The notes: generated by a model not told the origin, from the sequence alone. Shown: positions 27,343-35,470, counted from the stretch's first letter. The stretch is DNA of 64,000 nucleotides from Solibacteraceae bacterium (GCA_026984795.1 JALSRK010000028.1:62001-126000), one strand, 5' to 3'. Made by a program: numbers and translations.

Positions 27343-27530
27343 AATGTCCGATTTGCAAGAAAGAGGTCAAGTTCGGCGATCCGTACATGCCGTTTTGCAG
27401 CGAACGGTGCCGGCTGATCGATCTCGGCAATTGGGCTTCGGAAAAGTACGTCATCTCCACTCCCGTCGATCCGGAGGCTGAGATCCTCCGCGAGCAAGAG
27501 CAGGGGCAGGAGCAAGAGGGTGAAGCCTGA
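27339..27530 (+). CDS. yacG: DNA gyrase inhibitor YacG-like zinc protein
   Basis: This 63-residue protein carries the YacG zinc site C-x2-C-x13-C-x3-C (residues 3, 6, 20 and 24), within MKCPICKKEV and MPFCSERCRLIDLGNWASEK. YacG binds GyrB and inhibits gyrase in E. coli. The C-terminal tail is acidic and Gln-rich (EQEQGQEQEGEA). The ATG overlaps the rimO stop and the gene end overlaps pgpA, so all three are co-translated. The family assignment is firm; gyrase inhibition here is inferred. Confidence 0.9.
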   Translation: MKCPICKKEVKFGDPYMPFCSERCRLIDLGNWASEKYVISTPVDPEAEILREQEQGQEQEGEA

Positions 27531-27984
27531 CCCGGCACGCTGGCTCGCGACCTGGTTCGGATGCGGCTATGCTCCGGTCGCGCCGGGCACCGCCGGCTCG
27601 GCCGCGGCGGTCGTCATCGCTTGGGTCTGGTCCTGTCTGTTCCCCTGGAACCAGTGGCACTGGCTCGCGGCCGTGGCGGTGGTGACGCCGCTCGGCGTCT
27701 GGGCTTCCGGCGCCGTGGCTCGCGGCATGGGGCAGGACGATCCGGCTATAGTGGTGATAGACGAGGTTGCCGGCCAGTGGCTCACCCTCGCGGTCGTGCC
27801 CGCGCTCGATTGGAAAAACGCCTTGTCTGCCTTTCTGTTGTTCCGGCTGTTCGATATTTGGAAACCCCCGCCTGTCCGCCGGCTGGAGAGGCTCGGCGGC
27901 GGGTTCGGTATCATGGCTGATGACCTCGCCGCCGGCCTCTACAGTGTGGCGGTGCTGCTGGCGGCGGGCGGCTGGTTGTGGTGA
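27520..27984 (+). CDS. pgpA: Phosphatidylglycerophosphatase A
   Basis: PgpA removes phosphate from phosphatidylglycerophosphate to give phosphatidylglycerol at the inner membrane. The 154-residue protein has the conserved GCGYAPVAPGTAGS loop, the catalytic-site acidic motif VVIDEVAGQWL, and FRLFDIWKPPPVRRLE followed by GGFGIMADDLAAGL. Three to four membrane helices are visible. GTG 27520 overlaps the yacG 3' end by 11 nt. Confidence 0.92.
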   Translation: MKPDPARWLATWFGCGYAPVAPGTAGSAAAVVIAWVWSCLFPWNQWHWLAAVAVVTPLGVWASGAVARGMGQDDPAIVVIDEVAGQWLTLAVVPALDWKNALSAFLLFRLFDIWKPPPVRRLERLGGGFGIMADDLAAGLYSVAVLLAAGGWLW

Positions 27985-29015
27985 AGATGGCGATCAGGAA
28001 ACGAGCATCAGACAACCCCCAGATCACCGCTGTCCACCCCGGGGCGGCGATCCCGGGCGGTGAGTTCCAGATTCGGGGTCGGGGTTTCTCGCAGGAAGCG
28101 CGTCCCACGGTCCGCATCGGTGACCAGCCGGCCCCGGTGGTGATCGGCTCCGACACCTTCATCATCGCCAGGGTGCCCGAGGGCGCCATCGTGGGAGAGC
28201 TCACGGTCGAGAACGGCAGCGGCGGCAGCGCGGTCTGGACCTGCGACATCGGGCTGCAGATCGCCGATTCCTTGCATCCGGTGGCCAACCCGGCGGTCGA
28301 TGCCCAGGGCAACATCTTTGTCACCTTCAGCGGCTCCCGGGGCCAGAAGACTCCGGTGGCCGTGTATCGCGTGGACCTCAACTACAACATCCAGCCGTTC
28401 ATCACCGACCTGATGAACGCTACCGGGCTGGCCTTCGACCGAGAGGGCCTGCTGTATATCTCCAGCCGCCACGACGGCATCGTCTACCAGGCCACCGACC
28501 AAGGGAGCCTCTCGGTTTATGTCGAAGGCATGGGAGTTGCCACGGGCCTGGCTTTCGACACGGACGAAAACCTGTATGTCGGCGACCGCAGCGGAACGAT
28601 CTTCAAGATCAGCCGCGACCGCCAGATCTACGTCTTCACCACCCTCGAGCCGTCCATTTCCGCCTACCACCTCGCCTTCGGCCCAGGGGGCTATCTTTAC
28701 GTCACTGGACCGACGACCTCCAGCTACGATTGTGTCTACCGGGTCTCGCCGGCCGGCGAGGTGGAAGTCTTCTACCGTGGTCTCGGCCGGCCTCAGGGCC
28801 TCGCATTCGACGCCCAGGGAAACCTGTATGTCGCCGCGTCGATGGGCGGACGCAAAGGCGTGGTCCGGATCGATCCGGATCGGAATGCCGAGCTGTTCCT
28901 CTCCGGGCCCAACATCGTCGGCCTGGCCTTCACCCCGTCCCGGGCCATGATCGTGGCCACCAACAATGCGCTGTTCCGGGTGGATGTAGGTATCCAGGGG
29001 CGCCCGTTGCCATGA
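27981..29015 (+). CDS. IPT/TIG domain and NHL-type beta-propeller protein
   Basis: This protein of about 344 residues starts with an IPT/TIG immunoglobulin-like domain (residues about 14-85; AAIPGGEFQIRGRGFS, DTFIIARVPEGA). A propeller follows, built of repeated units such as ATGLAFDREGLLYISSR, ATGLAFDTDENLYVGDR and PQGLAFDAQGNLYVAAS, typical of NHL/SMP-30 propellers. There is no signal peptide, which is unusual for this architecture. It overlaps the pgpA stop, so it is part of the rimO-yacG-pgpA run. Several GTG/ATG codons (27978, 27981, 27987) could be the start. Function is unknown, probably binding. Confidence 0.78.
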   Translation: MKMAIRKRASDNPQITAVHPGAAIPGGEFQIRGRGFSQEARPTVRIGDQPAPVVIGSDTFIIARVPEGAIVGELTVENGSGGSAVWTCDIGLQIADSLHPVANPAVDAQGNIFVTFSGSRGQKTPVAVYRVDLNYNIQPFITDLMNATGLAFDREGLLYISSRHDGIVYQATDQGSLSVYVEGMGVATGLAFDTDENLYVGDRSGTIFKISRDRQIYVFTTLEPSISAYHLAFGPGGYLYVTGPTTSSYDCVYRVSPAGEVEVFYRGLGRPQGLAFDAQGNLYVAASMGGRKGVVRIDPDRNAELFLSGPNIVGLAFTPSRAMIVATNNALFRVDVGIQGRPLP

Positions 29016-29035
29016 TGCGGCTGTGACTGCTGACG

Positions 29036-30274
29036 ATGAACGCTGAAATCATTGCTGTTGGTTCCGAACTGTTGACGCCCGCCCGGGTGGATACCAACTC
29101 CCTCTATCTCACCGAGGAGCTGAACGCCTTGGGGGTGGAGGTGGTGGCCAAGGCGGTCGTCGGTGACGACCGGAAGCGCCTGGCCGAAGCGGTGCGGACG
29201 GCAGTGAGCCGCAGCGAGATCGTCATCACCACCGGTGGGCTCGGCTCGACCGAAGACGACGTCACCCGGGAGGCCGTCGCCGACGCCCTGGGCCGGAAGC
29301 TCGTCTATCATCAGGAGATCTGCGACGCCATCGAGGCCCGCTTTCGCCGCCTCGGTCGCCGGATGGCCCAGATCAACAAGCGCCAGGCCTGGATCATCGA
29401 AGGGGCCGAGGGGCTCGACAATTCCGAAGGCACCGCGCCGGGGCAATGGATCCCCCTCGACGAGCGGAAAGTCCTGCTGCTGCTGCCCGGCCCGCCACGG
29501 GAGCTCAAGCCGATGTTCACCCGCGACTGCGTGCCGCGGTTGCGCAAGATCGTCCCGCCCCAAGTGATCCGTGTGCGCCGATTTCGCGTGGCGGGTATGC
29601 CCGAGTCGGACTTGGACCAGTTGATCTCACCCGTCTACAAACGTTATTCGAACCCCGTCACCACCGTGCTGGCGGCGCCCGGGGACATCCAGATCCACTT
29701 GCGCGCCCGCAGCGCCACTAACGAAGAAGCAGAGCGATTGCTGAAAGAAGTCGGCGCCCAGATCGAGGCCTTGCTCGGCGATCACATTTACTCGCGCGAC
29801 GGCCAGCCGCTGGAAGCCGTCGTCGGCCGGCGGCTGGCGGTGCGTGGGGCGTGGCTGGCGGTGGCCGAGAGCTGCACCGGCGGGTTGCTGGCGCAACGGA
29901 TAACGGCGATACCCGGCGCCTCGAACTATTTCAAGGGCGGCTTCCTCGTTTACACGGACGAAATGAAGCGCGACCTTTTAGGCGTCTCCGCTGCGTTGAT
30001 CGAGAAGGAGACTGCCGTGAGCAAAGCGGTTGCTGAGGCCATGGCCCGTGGAGTGCGGGAACGGACGCGGGCCGATTTCGCCGTCGCCGTAACCGGTGAG
30101 GCCGGTCCAGAGAGTGGTTCCGGGCGCCCGGTGGGAACGGTCTGGGTGGCGGTGCTCAGCCCCGAAGGCATGCGCACGGAACACCGGCAGTGGCTCGGTG
30201 ACCGGGAACGGATCCGCATCCTGGCTGCGCAACAAGCCCTGGACCTGTTACGCCGGACGCTGGAACACCGCTGA
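29036..30274 (+). CDS. cinA: CinA-family protein (competence/damage-inducible; NMN deamidase)
   Basis: This 412-residue protein has the standard two-domain CinA layout. An N-terminal MoCF-like/ADP-ribose pyrophosphatase domain shows GSELLTPARVDTNSLYL and TTGGLGSTEDDVTREA. The C-terminal nicotinamide-nucleotide amidohydrolase domain shows AESCTGGLLAQRITAIPGAS and VTGEAGPESGSGRPVG. It would recycle pyridine nucleotides by cleaving NMN to NaMN. It follows the TIG/NHL gene after 20 nt and is probably the last gene of this run. Confidence 0.92.
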   Translation: MNAEIIAVGSELLTPARVDTNSLYLTEELNALGVEVVAKAVVGDDRKRLAEAVRTAVSRSEIVITTGGLGSTEDDVTREAVADALGRKLVYHQEICDAIEARFRRLGRRMAQINKRQAWIIEGAEGLDNSEGTAPGQWIPLDERKVLLLLPGPPRELKPMFTRDCVPRLRKIVPPQVIRVRRFRVAGMPESDLDQLISPVYKRYSNPVTTVLAAPGDIQIHLRARSATNEEAERLLKEVGAQIEALLGDHIYSRDGQPLEAVVGRRLAVRGAWLAVAESCTGGLLAQRITAIPGASNYFKGGFLVYTDEMKRDLLGVSAALIEKETAVSKAVAEAMARGVRERTRADFAVAVTGEAGPESGSGRPVGTVWVAVLSPEGMRTEHRQWLGDRERIRILAAQQALDLLRRTLEHR

Positions 30275-30323
30275 CAAGGGACACCTGGGAACCGAGGGGC
30301 GTGAACCAATCAACCGGCGCCGG

Positions 30324-30656
30324 CTAATCCGGCCGGACGAATTCGTAGCGCTCCAGCGTGGCCGCCATAGCAATGCCGGCCTCTTCCCCGGAGCCGCTCC
30401 AGCGGTGGTGCCGCACGACTTTCCCGACACAGTGCAACTGTATGGCATGCTGGTGATCGCTGGTTTGCTGGAGCGTGATCATATACTCGATCGGGGAACC
30501 GATCTGGAGTTCGACGTTCGATCGGAACAGCACGCCCCCGGAACTCAGATTCACCGTTTCGCCCTCTTCGTCCAGGCGGCGGTCTCCCTCACGGACCAGC
30601 CTGATCGGCAGGCGTAAGTTGAATCTCTTGCTCTTGCGCTGATCCGACATCTCCAT
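30324..30656 (-). CDS. PilZ domain protein
   Basis: This 110-residue single-domain PilZ protein is a likely c-di-GMP receptor. The RxxxR-type motif lies in KSKRFNLRLPIRLV and the (D/N)xSxxG motif in VNLSSGGVLFRS, separated by about 25 residues as expected. No output domain is fused, so it probably acts by binding a partner. It is divergent from the peroxiredoxin gene and separated from it by an inverted repeat. Confidence 0.85.
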   Translation of the reverse strand: MEMSDQRKSKRFNLRLPIRLVREGDRRLDEEGETVNLSSGGVLFRSNVELQIGSPIEYMITLQQTSDHQHAIQLHCVGKVVRHHRWSGSGEEAGIAMAATLERYEFVRPD

Positions 30657-30729
30657 GATATGGTTTCGCTCTCTCCCAACTCTATTGCGTCGTTGCCGGA
30701 GCGGTCAATAGGACAACTAAGGGGATGGT

Positions 30730-30756
30730 CCTATCGAGTCCTGGTACCTCGATAGG
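30730..30756. promoter_or_regulatory. 9-bp inverted repeat between pilZ and peroxiredoxin genes
   Basis: CCTATCGAG (30730-30738) and CTCGATAGG (30748-30756) are perfectly complementary, with a 9-nt spacer. Lying between two divergent genes without a T run, it looks more like an operator than a terminator. No regulator is identifiable. Confidence 0.4.
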
Positions 30757-30845
30757 CCGGTTCAAGGGTTTCCCCTAGCCTGCGGCGTCTTCCCTGGCGT
30801 TGGTGAGGCGCTCGAATCTTGTGCGTCCCAAAGGCTGTTGACAAA

Positions 30846-31319
30846 ATGTACTTCATGATGATGTTTGCGTCGAAACCGCTCGAACCAGGCACTCCCGCTC
30901 CCCCGTTCATCTGCCCCGACGAGCGGGGGCGCGTATTCATCCTGAACCAGCAGAGGGGCAAGAAGGTGGTGCTCGTCTTCTACCCGGCCGACGACACGCC
31001 GGTGTGCACGAAGCAGCTCTGTGAGCTGCGGGACCATTACGAGGAGATCCGCAAGGCCGGGGCGGTGGTCTTCGGCGTCAACCCCGGCGACGGCGACAGC
31101 CACAAGCGCTTCCAGGAGAAGCACAAGCTGCCGTTTCCGCTCCTGGTGGACGCCGGCAAACGGGTGGCGAAGCTCTACAAGTGCGGCGGCTGGCTGGTGA
31201 AGCGCACCGTCTACATCATCGACGAGCAGGGCGTGATCCGGTACGCCAGGCGGGGCCGCCCGCCGGTCTCGGAGCTGCTCGGGGCGCTGCGGTCGATCGG
31301 CGCGCCGGCGCCGGCCTGA
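30846..31319 (+). CDS. Peroxiredoxin (AhpC/TSA, Bcp-like)
   Basis: This peroxiredoxin of about 157 residues would reduce hydroperoxides with thioredoxin-type donors. The peroxidatic Cys lies in ADDTPVCTKQLCELRDHY, with a second Cys five residues later as in Bcp/PrxQ proteins. The thioredoxin fold is supported by KKVVLVFYPADD, VFGVNPGDGDSHKRF and RTVYIIDEQGVIRY. ATG codons at 30846, 30855, 30858 and 30861 are possible starts. A second Bcp-like protein is encoded at 45986. Confidence 0.85.
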   Translation: MYFMMMFASKPLEPGTPAPPFICPDERGRVFILNQQRGKKVVLVFYPADDTPVCTKQLCELRDHYEEIRKAGAVVFGVNPGDGDSHKRFQEKHKLPFPLLVDAGKRVAKLYKCGGWLVKRTVYIIDEQGVIRYARRGRPPVSELLGALRSIGAPAPA

Positions 31320-31366
31320 GCCCTCGCTCGCCCCCCACGCCGCCGGGTCCCCTCCGGCATCGTCGC

Positions 31367-31372
31367 TATACT
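31367..31372 (+). promoter_or_regulatory. Putative -10 box (TATACT) upstream of gltX
   Basis: TATACT lies 59 nt before the GTG start of gltX in the gap after the peroxiredoxin stop. No clear -35 is visible. Confidence 0.3.
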
Positions 31373-31431
31373 GAGGGTTTGGCCGGCGGATGCGAACCGC
31401 CGTCCATCAAGCTGAGGCAGGACCACACACT

Positions 31432-32931
31432 GTGAACACCGATCGCAAGCCCGTGCGGGTGCGCTACGCCCCGAGCCCCACGGGAGACTTCCACGTCGGC
31501 GGGGCGCGAACCGCGCTGTTCAACTGGCTCTTCGCCCGCCACCACGGCGGGCGGTTCATCCTGCGCATCGAGGACACGGACCGCAAGCGCTACAACCCGC
31601 AGGCCCTTCAATGGCTGCTCGACGGGCTGCGGTACCTCGAGCTCGACTGGGACGAGGGCCCCGAGGTGGGCGGCGGCTACGGCCCGTACGTGCAAACCGA
31701 GCGGCTGGAGATCTACCGCGAGCACTGTGGGCGGCTGCTCGAGGCCGGGGCCGCCTACCGCTGCTTCTGTACGCCGGAGCGCCTGCAGGAGCTGGCCAGG
31801 CAGGCCCAGCAACGTGGTGAGCGGGGCGGCTACGACCGCGCCTGCCGGAATCTCGACCCCGAGGAGGCCGCCCGACGCGCCGAGGCCGGCGAGCCCCACG
31901 TGGTCCGGTTCAAGATGCCGCTCGAGGGCGAGACCACGGTCCACGACGCGATCCGCGGCGACATCACCTTCCCGAACGCGGTGCTGCAGGACACCGTGCT
32001 GATGAAGTCCGACGGCATCCCGACCTACCACCTGGCGAACGTCGTCGATGACCACCTGATGGAGATCTCCCACGTGCTGCGGGGCGACGAATGGGTGAAC
32101 AGTCTGCCGCTGCACATCCACCTCTACCGGGCCTTCGGCTGGGAGCCGCCGGTGATGGCGCATCTGCCGCTGATCCTCAACCCCACGGGCAAGGGCAAGA
32201 TGAGCAAGCGCGAGGAGCGCGCCCCGGACGGCAGCGTCCGGCCGGTCTTTGTCCGCACCTTCCAGGAGCTGGGTTACCTGCCCGAGGCGATGATCAACTT
32301 CCTGGCCCTGCTCGGCTGGAGCTACGACGACAAGACCGAGATCATGAGCCGCCAAGAGCTCATCGAGCGCTTCACGCTCGAGCGGGTTCAAGCCTCGCCG
32401 GCGGTGTGGAACTACGACAAGCTCGACCACATGAACGGCTACTACATCCGCCAACTGGCCCCGGAAGACCTGGCCGGGCGGCTCGTCCCGTTTTTCGAGA
32501 AAGCCGGCTGGAAGGCGGACCGCGAGAAGGTGCTCCAGATCGTGCCCTTGATCCGCGAGCGCATCAAGCGGTTGAGCGACGCCGTCGCCGTGGCCGACTT
32601 CTTTTTCCTCGAAAAGCTCCCGCCTTACGACGCCGCCGAGCTGATTCCGAAGAAAGGCGACGCGGCGATGGCCCTGGCGGCGCTGGAACGCGGGCGCGAG
32701 GCGCTCGGCAAGATCGAGTTCACCCGCGAAGCGATCGAGGCGGCGCTGCGGGGCGAGGCGGAGAAGCTAGGCATCAAGGCGGGGCAGATGTTCCACCCGA
32801 TCCGGGTGGCCATCTCCGGCCGGAAGGTCTCGCCGCCGCTGTTCGAGTCCCTCGAGGTGCTGGGCAAGGAGACGTCGCTCGCGCGCATCGGCGAGGCGAT
32901 CGCGAAGCTGCGGGGGGCAAGCGGAGCCTGA
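31432..32931 (+). CDS. gltX: Glutamate--tRNA ligase
   Basis: This class I aminoacyl-tRNA synthetase of about 499 residues charges tRNA-Glu, and possibly tRNA-Gln if an amidotransferase is present. The HIGH-type motif is in RYAPSPTGDFHVGGARTALF and the KMSKS motif reads GKGKMSKREE. FCTPERLQELARQAQQRG matches the insertion region, and the C-terminal anticodon-binding helices follow. GTG 31432 (VNTDRKPVRVRYAPSPTG) is preferred over an ATG at 31390 because it gives the canonical length and has a purine-rich GAGGCAGG upstream. Confidence 0.93.
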   Translation: MNTDRKPVRVRYAPSPTGDFHVGGARTALFNWLFARHHGGRFILRIEDTDRKRYNPQALQWLLDGLRYLELDWDEGPEVGGGYGPYVQTERLEIYREHCGRLLEAGAAYRCFCTPERLQELARQAQQRGERGGYDRACRNLDPEEAARRAEAGEPHVVRFKMPLEGETTVHDAIRGDITFPNAVLQDTVLMKSDGIPTYHLANVVDDHLMEISHVLRGDEWVNSLPLHIHLYRAFGWEPPVMAHLPLILNPTGKGKMSKREERAPDGSVRPVFVRTFQELGYLPEAMINFLALLGWSYDDKTEIMSRQELIERFTLERVQASPAVWNYDKLDHMNGYYIRQLAPEDLAGRLVPFFEKAGWKADREKVLQIVPLIRERIKRLSDAVAVADFFFLEKLPPYDAAELIPKKGDAAMALAALERGREALGKIEFTREAIEAALRGEAEKLGIKAGQMFHPIRVAISGRKVSPPLFESLEVLGKETSLARIGEAIAKLRGASGA

Positions 32932-32946
32932 GCCCTGGCCCCTGCC

Positions 32947-33306
32947 CTAGTCGTACCGCTTCCCGCTGCGGCGGAACCGCTTGATCTTGCTCAGGTCGAA
33001 CTGCCCCAGATAGACGGGCGACGAGTAGCCCGGCGTGCGGGCGGCGGGACGCCGCGGGTAACCCAGCTCGTCGGTCGGGAACCCCCATATGTCGCCGGTG
33101 TCCAGATCGATGGCCACGCGGCCGAAGACGTTTCTCGAGCCGTCCGGCGCGGCGATCTTGGTGACGTCCGGATCGAACTGCAGCCAGGGCGCCCGGGTGG
33201 GTGCGGCCTCGACCGGCTGCGGATCCCCGATCCCGCGCCCGGCGATCATCACCAGGGCCGCCGCAATCACCGTGAGGATGGCTTTGGTGTAGAAGTCGCA
33301 TCGCAT
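32947..33306 (-). CDS. Small exported protein with a C-terminal YLGQFDL motif
   Basis: This 119-residue protein has an N-terminal hydrophobic segment (AILTVIAAALVMIAG) acting as signal or anchor. A conserved-looking C-terminal half follows with GDIWGFPTDELGYPRRPAAR and PVYLGQFDLSKIKRF. A truncated, decayed copy of the same C-terminal half lies at 35237-35470, so the family is duplicated locally. It is convergent with gltX and divergent from the propeller-like gene. Function is unknown. Confidence 0.65.
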   Translation of the reverse strand: MRCDFYTKAILTVIAAALVMIAGRGIGDPQPVEAAPTRAPWLQFDPDVTKIAAPDGSRNVFGRVAIDLDTGDIWGFPTDELGYPRRPAARTPGYSSPVYLGQFDLSKIKRFRRSGKRYD

Positions 33307-33598
33307 GGCTTCGCTTCCCTCGAAAACTCTGACGCTTCGCCGCTCACGGACGTGGAGGACCTTCTGGGCCCTTCCGCTCTCCGGCTGACGGCAGCCGGCC
33401 GCAGCGCATCCTGCCGGGCTCGCGCTGTGAGCCAGCCGCTCCCGGCGGCCGCACGGCGCCCTCGGCGTGAGAACGCGCGCCGTCTATCATGGGCTTGCGG
33501 CGCCATTCCAGGGATTTCCGTCAGATGCTCGCGATGTGAGGAAACATCTTGTTTTTTTGTTTTTGACTTGGCAGAGAATAGAGCGAGGAGGGATTCCG

Positions 33599-34657
33599 AT
33601 GAAGTACTTGGGTTTGTTCATCATGCTGGCGGGACTGGCGCCGGTGTGCGCCGAAACGGAGATCGCGGCCACCCGAACGTTGGCGTTCACGGCGGACCTC
33701 AGGGCGAACGGCGCTCTTCCCCCTGGGGACAATCTCATCGAGCAGTGCGTGCCTTTCAGGGACTCGCTCTATTTCCTCGTCAAACTGCGGCGTTCGGGCG
33801 ATCGTCAAGGATCGCTGATCGTGATCACCGACGAGTCGGGCCGGCTCCGCCGCCGCTTCCCCCTGGCGGTTGCGAACCCCGTTTCGATCTGCGGCGTTGC
33901 CGAACGGAGGGTGCGGCTGTTTCAGATACCGGACGGCCGGCCGGTGGTGGTGGACTATGACCACTACGGGAACCTTTTGGCCAGTTATGAATCGGAAGTT
34001 CCATTGGCCGGAGTCACGGAGGCTCCTAGTGGGGCTGTGGTGGCGGCGCTGACCGATGGCCGGCTGGCAATCCTGTCGCTGGAGGACGGCAAGGCCGTCG
34101 TTCGGCGCAGCCTCGACATGAAGATTGCCGCCGGAGAGCAGCTCTGTTGGGGGTGCCCGAAACAGTACAAATTACTCCCGGGTGGATTCTCGTGGGTCTG
34201 GTTCTCTCCTGACCGTGTGGGGATGATCTTTCACGGCACCGCGGCGCTGTATTCCTTCGACCTGGCACGCTGGGAGGTTGAAAAGACTCTCCTGCGATCG
34301 CCGAAGATCGAACAGTCCGTCGCATACTTCGACGCGCGGCGGCAAAGGTTGAGGGAACTGTCCCCGCACTCCCGAACAGCCCAGGGGATTGTCGTGCTGT
34401 CCGCGGCAGTGGACAGCGACGGGACTCTACTGGTGCTGTCCTCGCCCCACTGGAACCGCAGGGCGATTGTGGAGAGGTTCGATGCTCGCGGGCGGCACTT
34501 GGAAAGTCTCGTATGCCCGCTGGAGGGTCTCGGGGGCGCTGACGGGCGGCCCATGCCGTATCTCGTCGCTGTTTCAGGAAAGCGCTTGACGCTGATCTGC
34601 CGCCGGCCTGCCCTTCTGGCGGCATACGGCCGCTCTGTCCGGGCGCTCTTGAAATGA
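33599..34657 (+). CDS. Secreted beta-propeller-like protein upstream of a Cys-rich peptide
   Basis: This protein of about 352 residues has a signal peptide (residues 1-18, ending PVCAE). Repeating beta-strand units follow, such as SLIVITDESGRLRRRFPLAV, RPVVVDYDHYGNLLASYES and AVDSDGTLLVLSSPHWNR, suggesting a six-bladed propeller without a named family. GAGGAGGG precedes ATG 33599. Its promoter region (33545-33570) contains unusual T runs for this GC-rich genome. A small Cys-rich peptide gene begins 20 nt after its stop, and the pair probably forms one unit. Function is unknown. Confidence 0.7.
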   Translation: MKYLGLFIMLAGLAPVCAETEIAATRTLAFTADLRANGALPPGDNLIEQCVPFRDSLYFLVKLRRSGDRQGSLIVITDESGRLRRRFPLAVANPVSICGVAERRVRLFQIPDGRPVVVDYDHYGNLLASYESEVPLAGVTEAPSGAVVAALTDGRLAILSLEDGKAVVRRSLDMKIAAGEQLCWGCPKQYKLLPGGFSWVWFSPDRVGMIFHGTAALYSFDLARWEVEKTLLRSPKIEQSVAYFDARRQRLRELSPHSRTAQGIVVLSAAVDSDGTLLVLSSPHWNRRAIVERFDARGRHLESLVCPLEGLGGADGRPMPYLVAVSGKRLTLICRRPALLAAYGRSVRALLK

Positions 34658-34677
34658 TAGAGATATAGGAGGTCGTC

Positions 34678-35010
34678 ATGAGGAGAGTGAGGGCATTTTT
34701 GGTTTGCCTTTGACTATCGGTGGTTATTCTGTTGTCACCGGTGGTGGGAGGTCAAGGAGAGGTGGAAACGAGTCCGTGCTGGTACACGGACGTTACCTGC
34801 TGGGACTGCTCGATGAACATGTGCTGGGGCTCCCCAGACAATAATCTGACGATTTTGGGGGAACTTGTATCGATCGACTGCCAGTTTGGTTATCGCTGCT
34901 ATATAGACGATTTTGAAGAGTGCTATACGCAGTATGGCGTTCTCGGGGCTCAGTGTCCCGACGAGGACCCGGTTCCCGTCCAGTATTACCTCTGCTGCGC
35001 TATTTTCTGA
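34678..35010 (+). pseudogene. Cysteine-rich secreted peptide with an in-frame TGA in its signal peptide
   Basis: An ATG at 34678 with AGGAGG 5 nt upstream opens MRRVRAFLVCL, then TGA (34711-34713). The same frame continues with LSVVILLSPVVGGQGEVE and a mature part holding 10 cysteines (for example SPCWYTDVTCWDCSMNMC and YYLCC near the end). Together the two pieces form a perfect signal peptide plus a peptide of about 85 residues. Either TGA is a recent nonsense change (TGG or CGA by one base) or translation restarts at GTG 34720, which lacks an equivalent ribosome site and a charged N-terminus. Its role is unknown; it follows the propeller-like gene closely. Confidence 0.6.
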
Positions 35011-35050
35011 GACCCAGTGAAATGCCGGAGGTGCCCCGGGGCCAAGCGTG

Positions 35051-35098
35051 GCGCTCCGCACCCCCATGTCGTCCGAAGGCGACTTGAGGGCGGAGCGC
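35051..35098. repeat. Imperfect stem-loop after the Cys-rich peptide gene
   Basis: GCGCTCCGC (35051-35059) pairs with GCGGAGCGC (35090-35098), and an inner stem GTCG/CGAC (35068-35071/35080-35083) caps it. There is no T run. It may be a factor-dependent terminator or transcript-stabilising structure. Confidence 0.4.
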
Positions 35099-35236
35099 AT
35101 GTAGGGAGTAAGTCGGCCAGCGGGGTGTGCATTAGGGCTGCAGCTGCGGCCGGCTGGTGAACCGATCTCCAAGGAGCACCCGCTCGGAGGTTCGGGGAGA
35201 AACTGCTTGGTCTTGCCTCTGCTCGGTCGTCCAGGT

Positions 35237-35470
35237 CTATAGAGCTTCGGGGGCCCGGGGGGCGTCTGGGCGCCGATGGGCTACGGGGTTGCGTTCTTGT
35301 CCGCCGCAGCGGAAGCTCTCGATCGTGCCCAGGTCGAGCCGCCCCAGGTAAGGGACGAAAGCCAGAGCGGCGGCGCGGGTTGCGGGACGTTTCCGATAGC
35401 TCGGTGCACCGGCCGGGAATCCCCGGACATCGGGCGTCTGAAGACCGGCCTCCGCGCCACTGACGGCTGT
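35237..35470 (-). pseudogene. Truncated, decayed copy of the small exported protein at 32947
   Basis: In the minus-strand frame, TPDVRGFPAGAPSYRKRPAT and VPYLGRLDLGTIESFRCGG align with GDIWGFP...YPRRPAAR and PVYLGQFDLSKIKRFRRSG of the intact gene. The signal peptide and N-terminal half are missing. DNA similar to the intact copy's upstream flank (CTGACGGC, and GGGCTCACGCTGTGAGC against GGGCTCGCGCTGTGAGC) lies directly beside the coding remnant, pointing to an internal deletion of a few hundred bases. The rest of 35099-35759 shows no convincing gene. Confidence 0.55.

Noticed and set aside
30838-30866. TTGACA as a -35 for the peroxiredoxin gene
   Set aside because: The matching -10 position would fall on ATGTTT within the likely start region, so it does not form a credible promoter.
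34711-34713. Second selenocysteine codon candidate (TGA in the Cys-rich peptide)
   Set aside because: It sits in the middle of a signal peptide, no convincing SECIS hairpin follows, and a one-base nonsense change explains it more simply.
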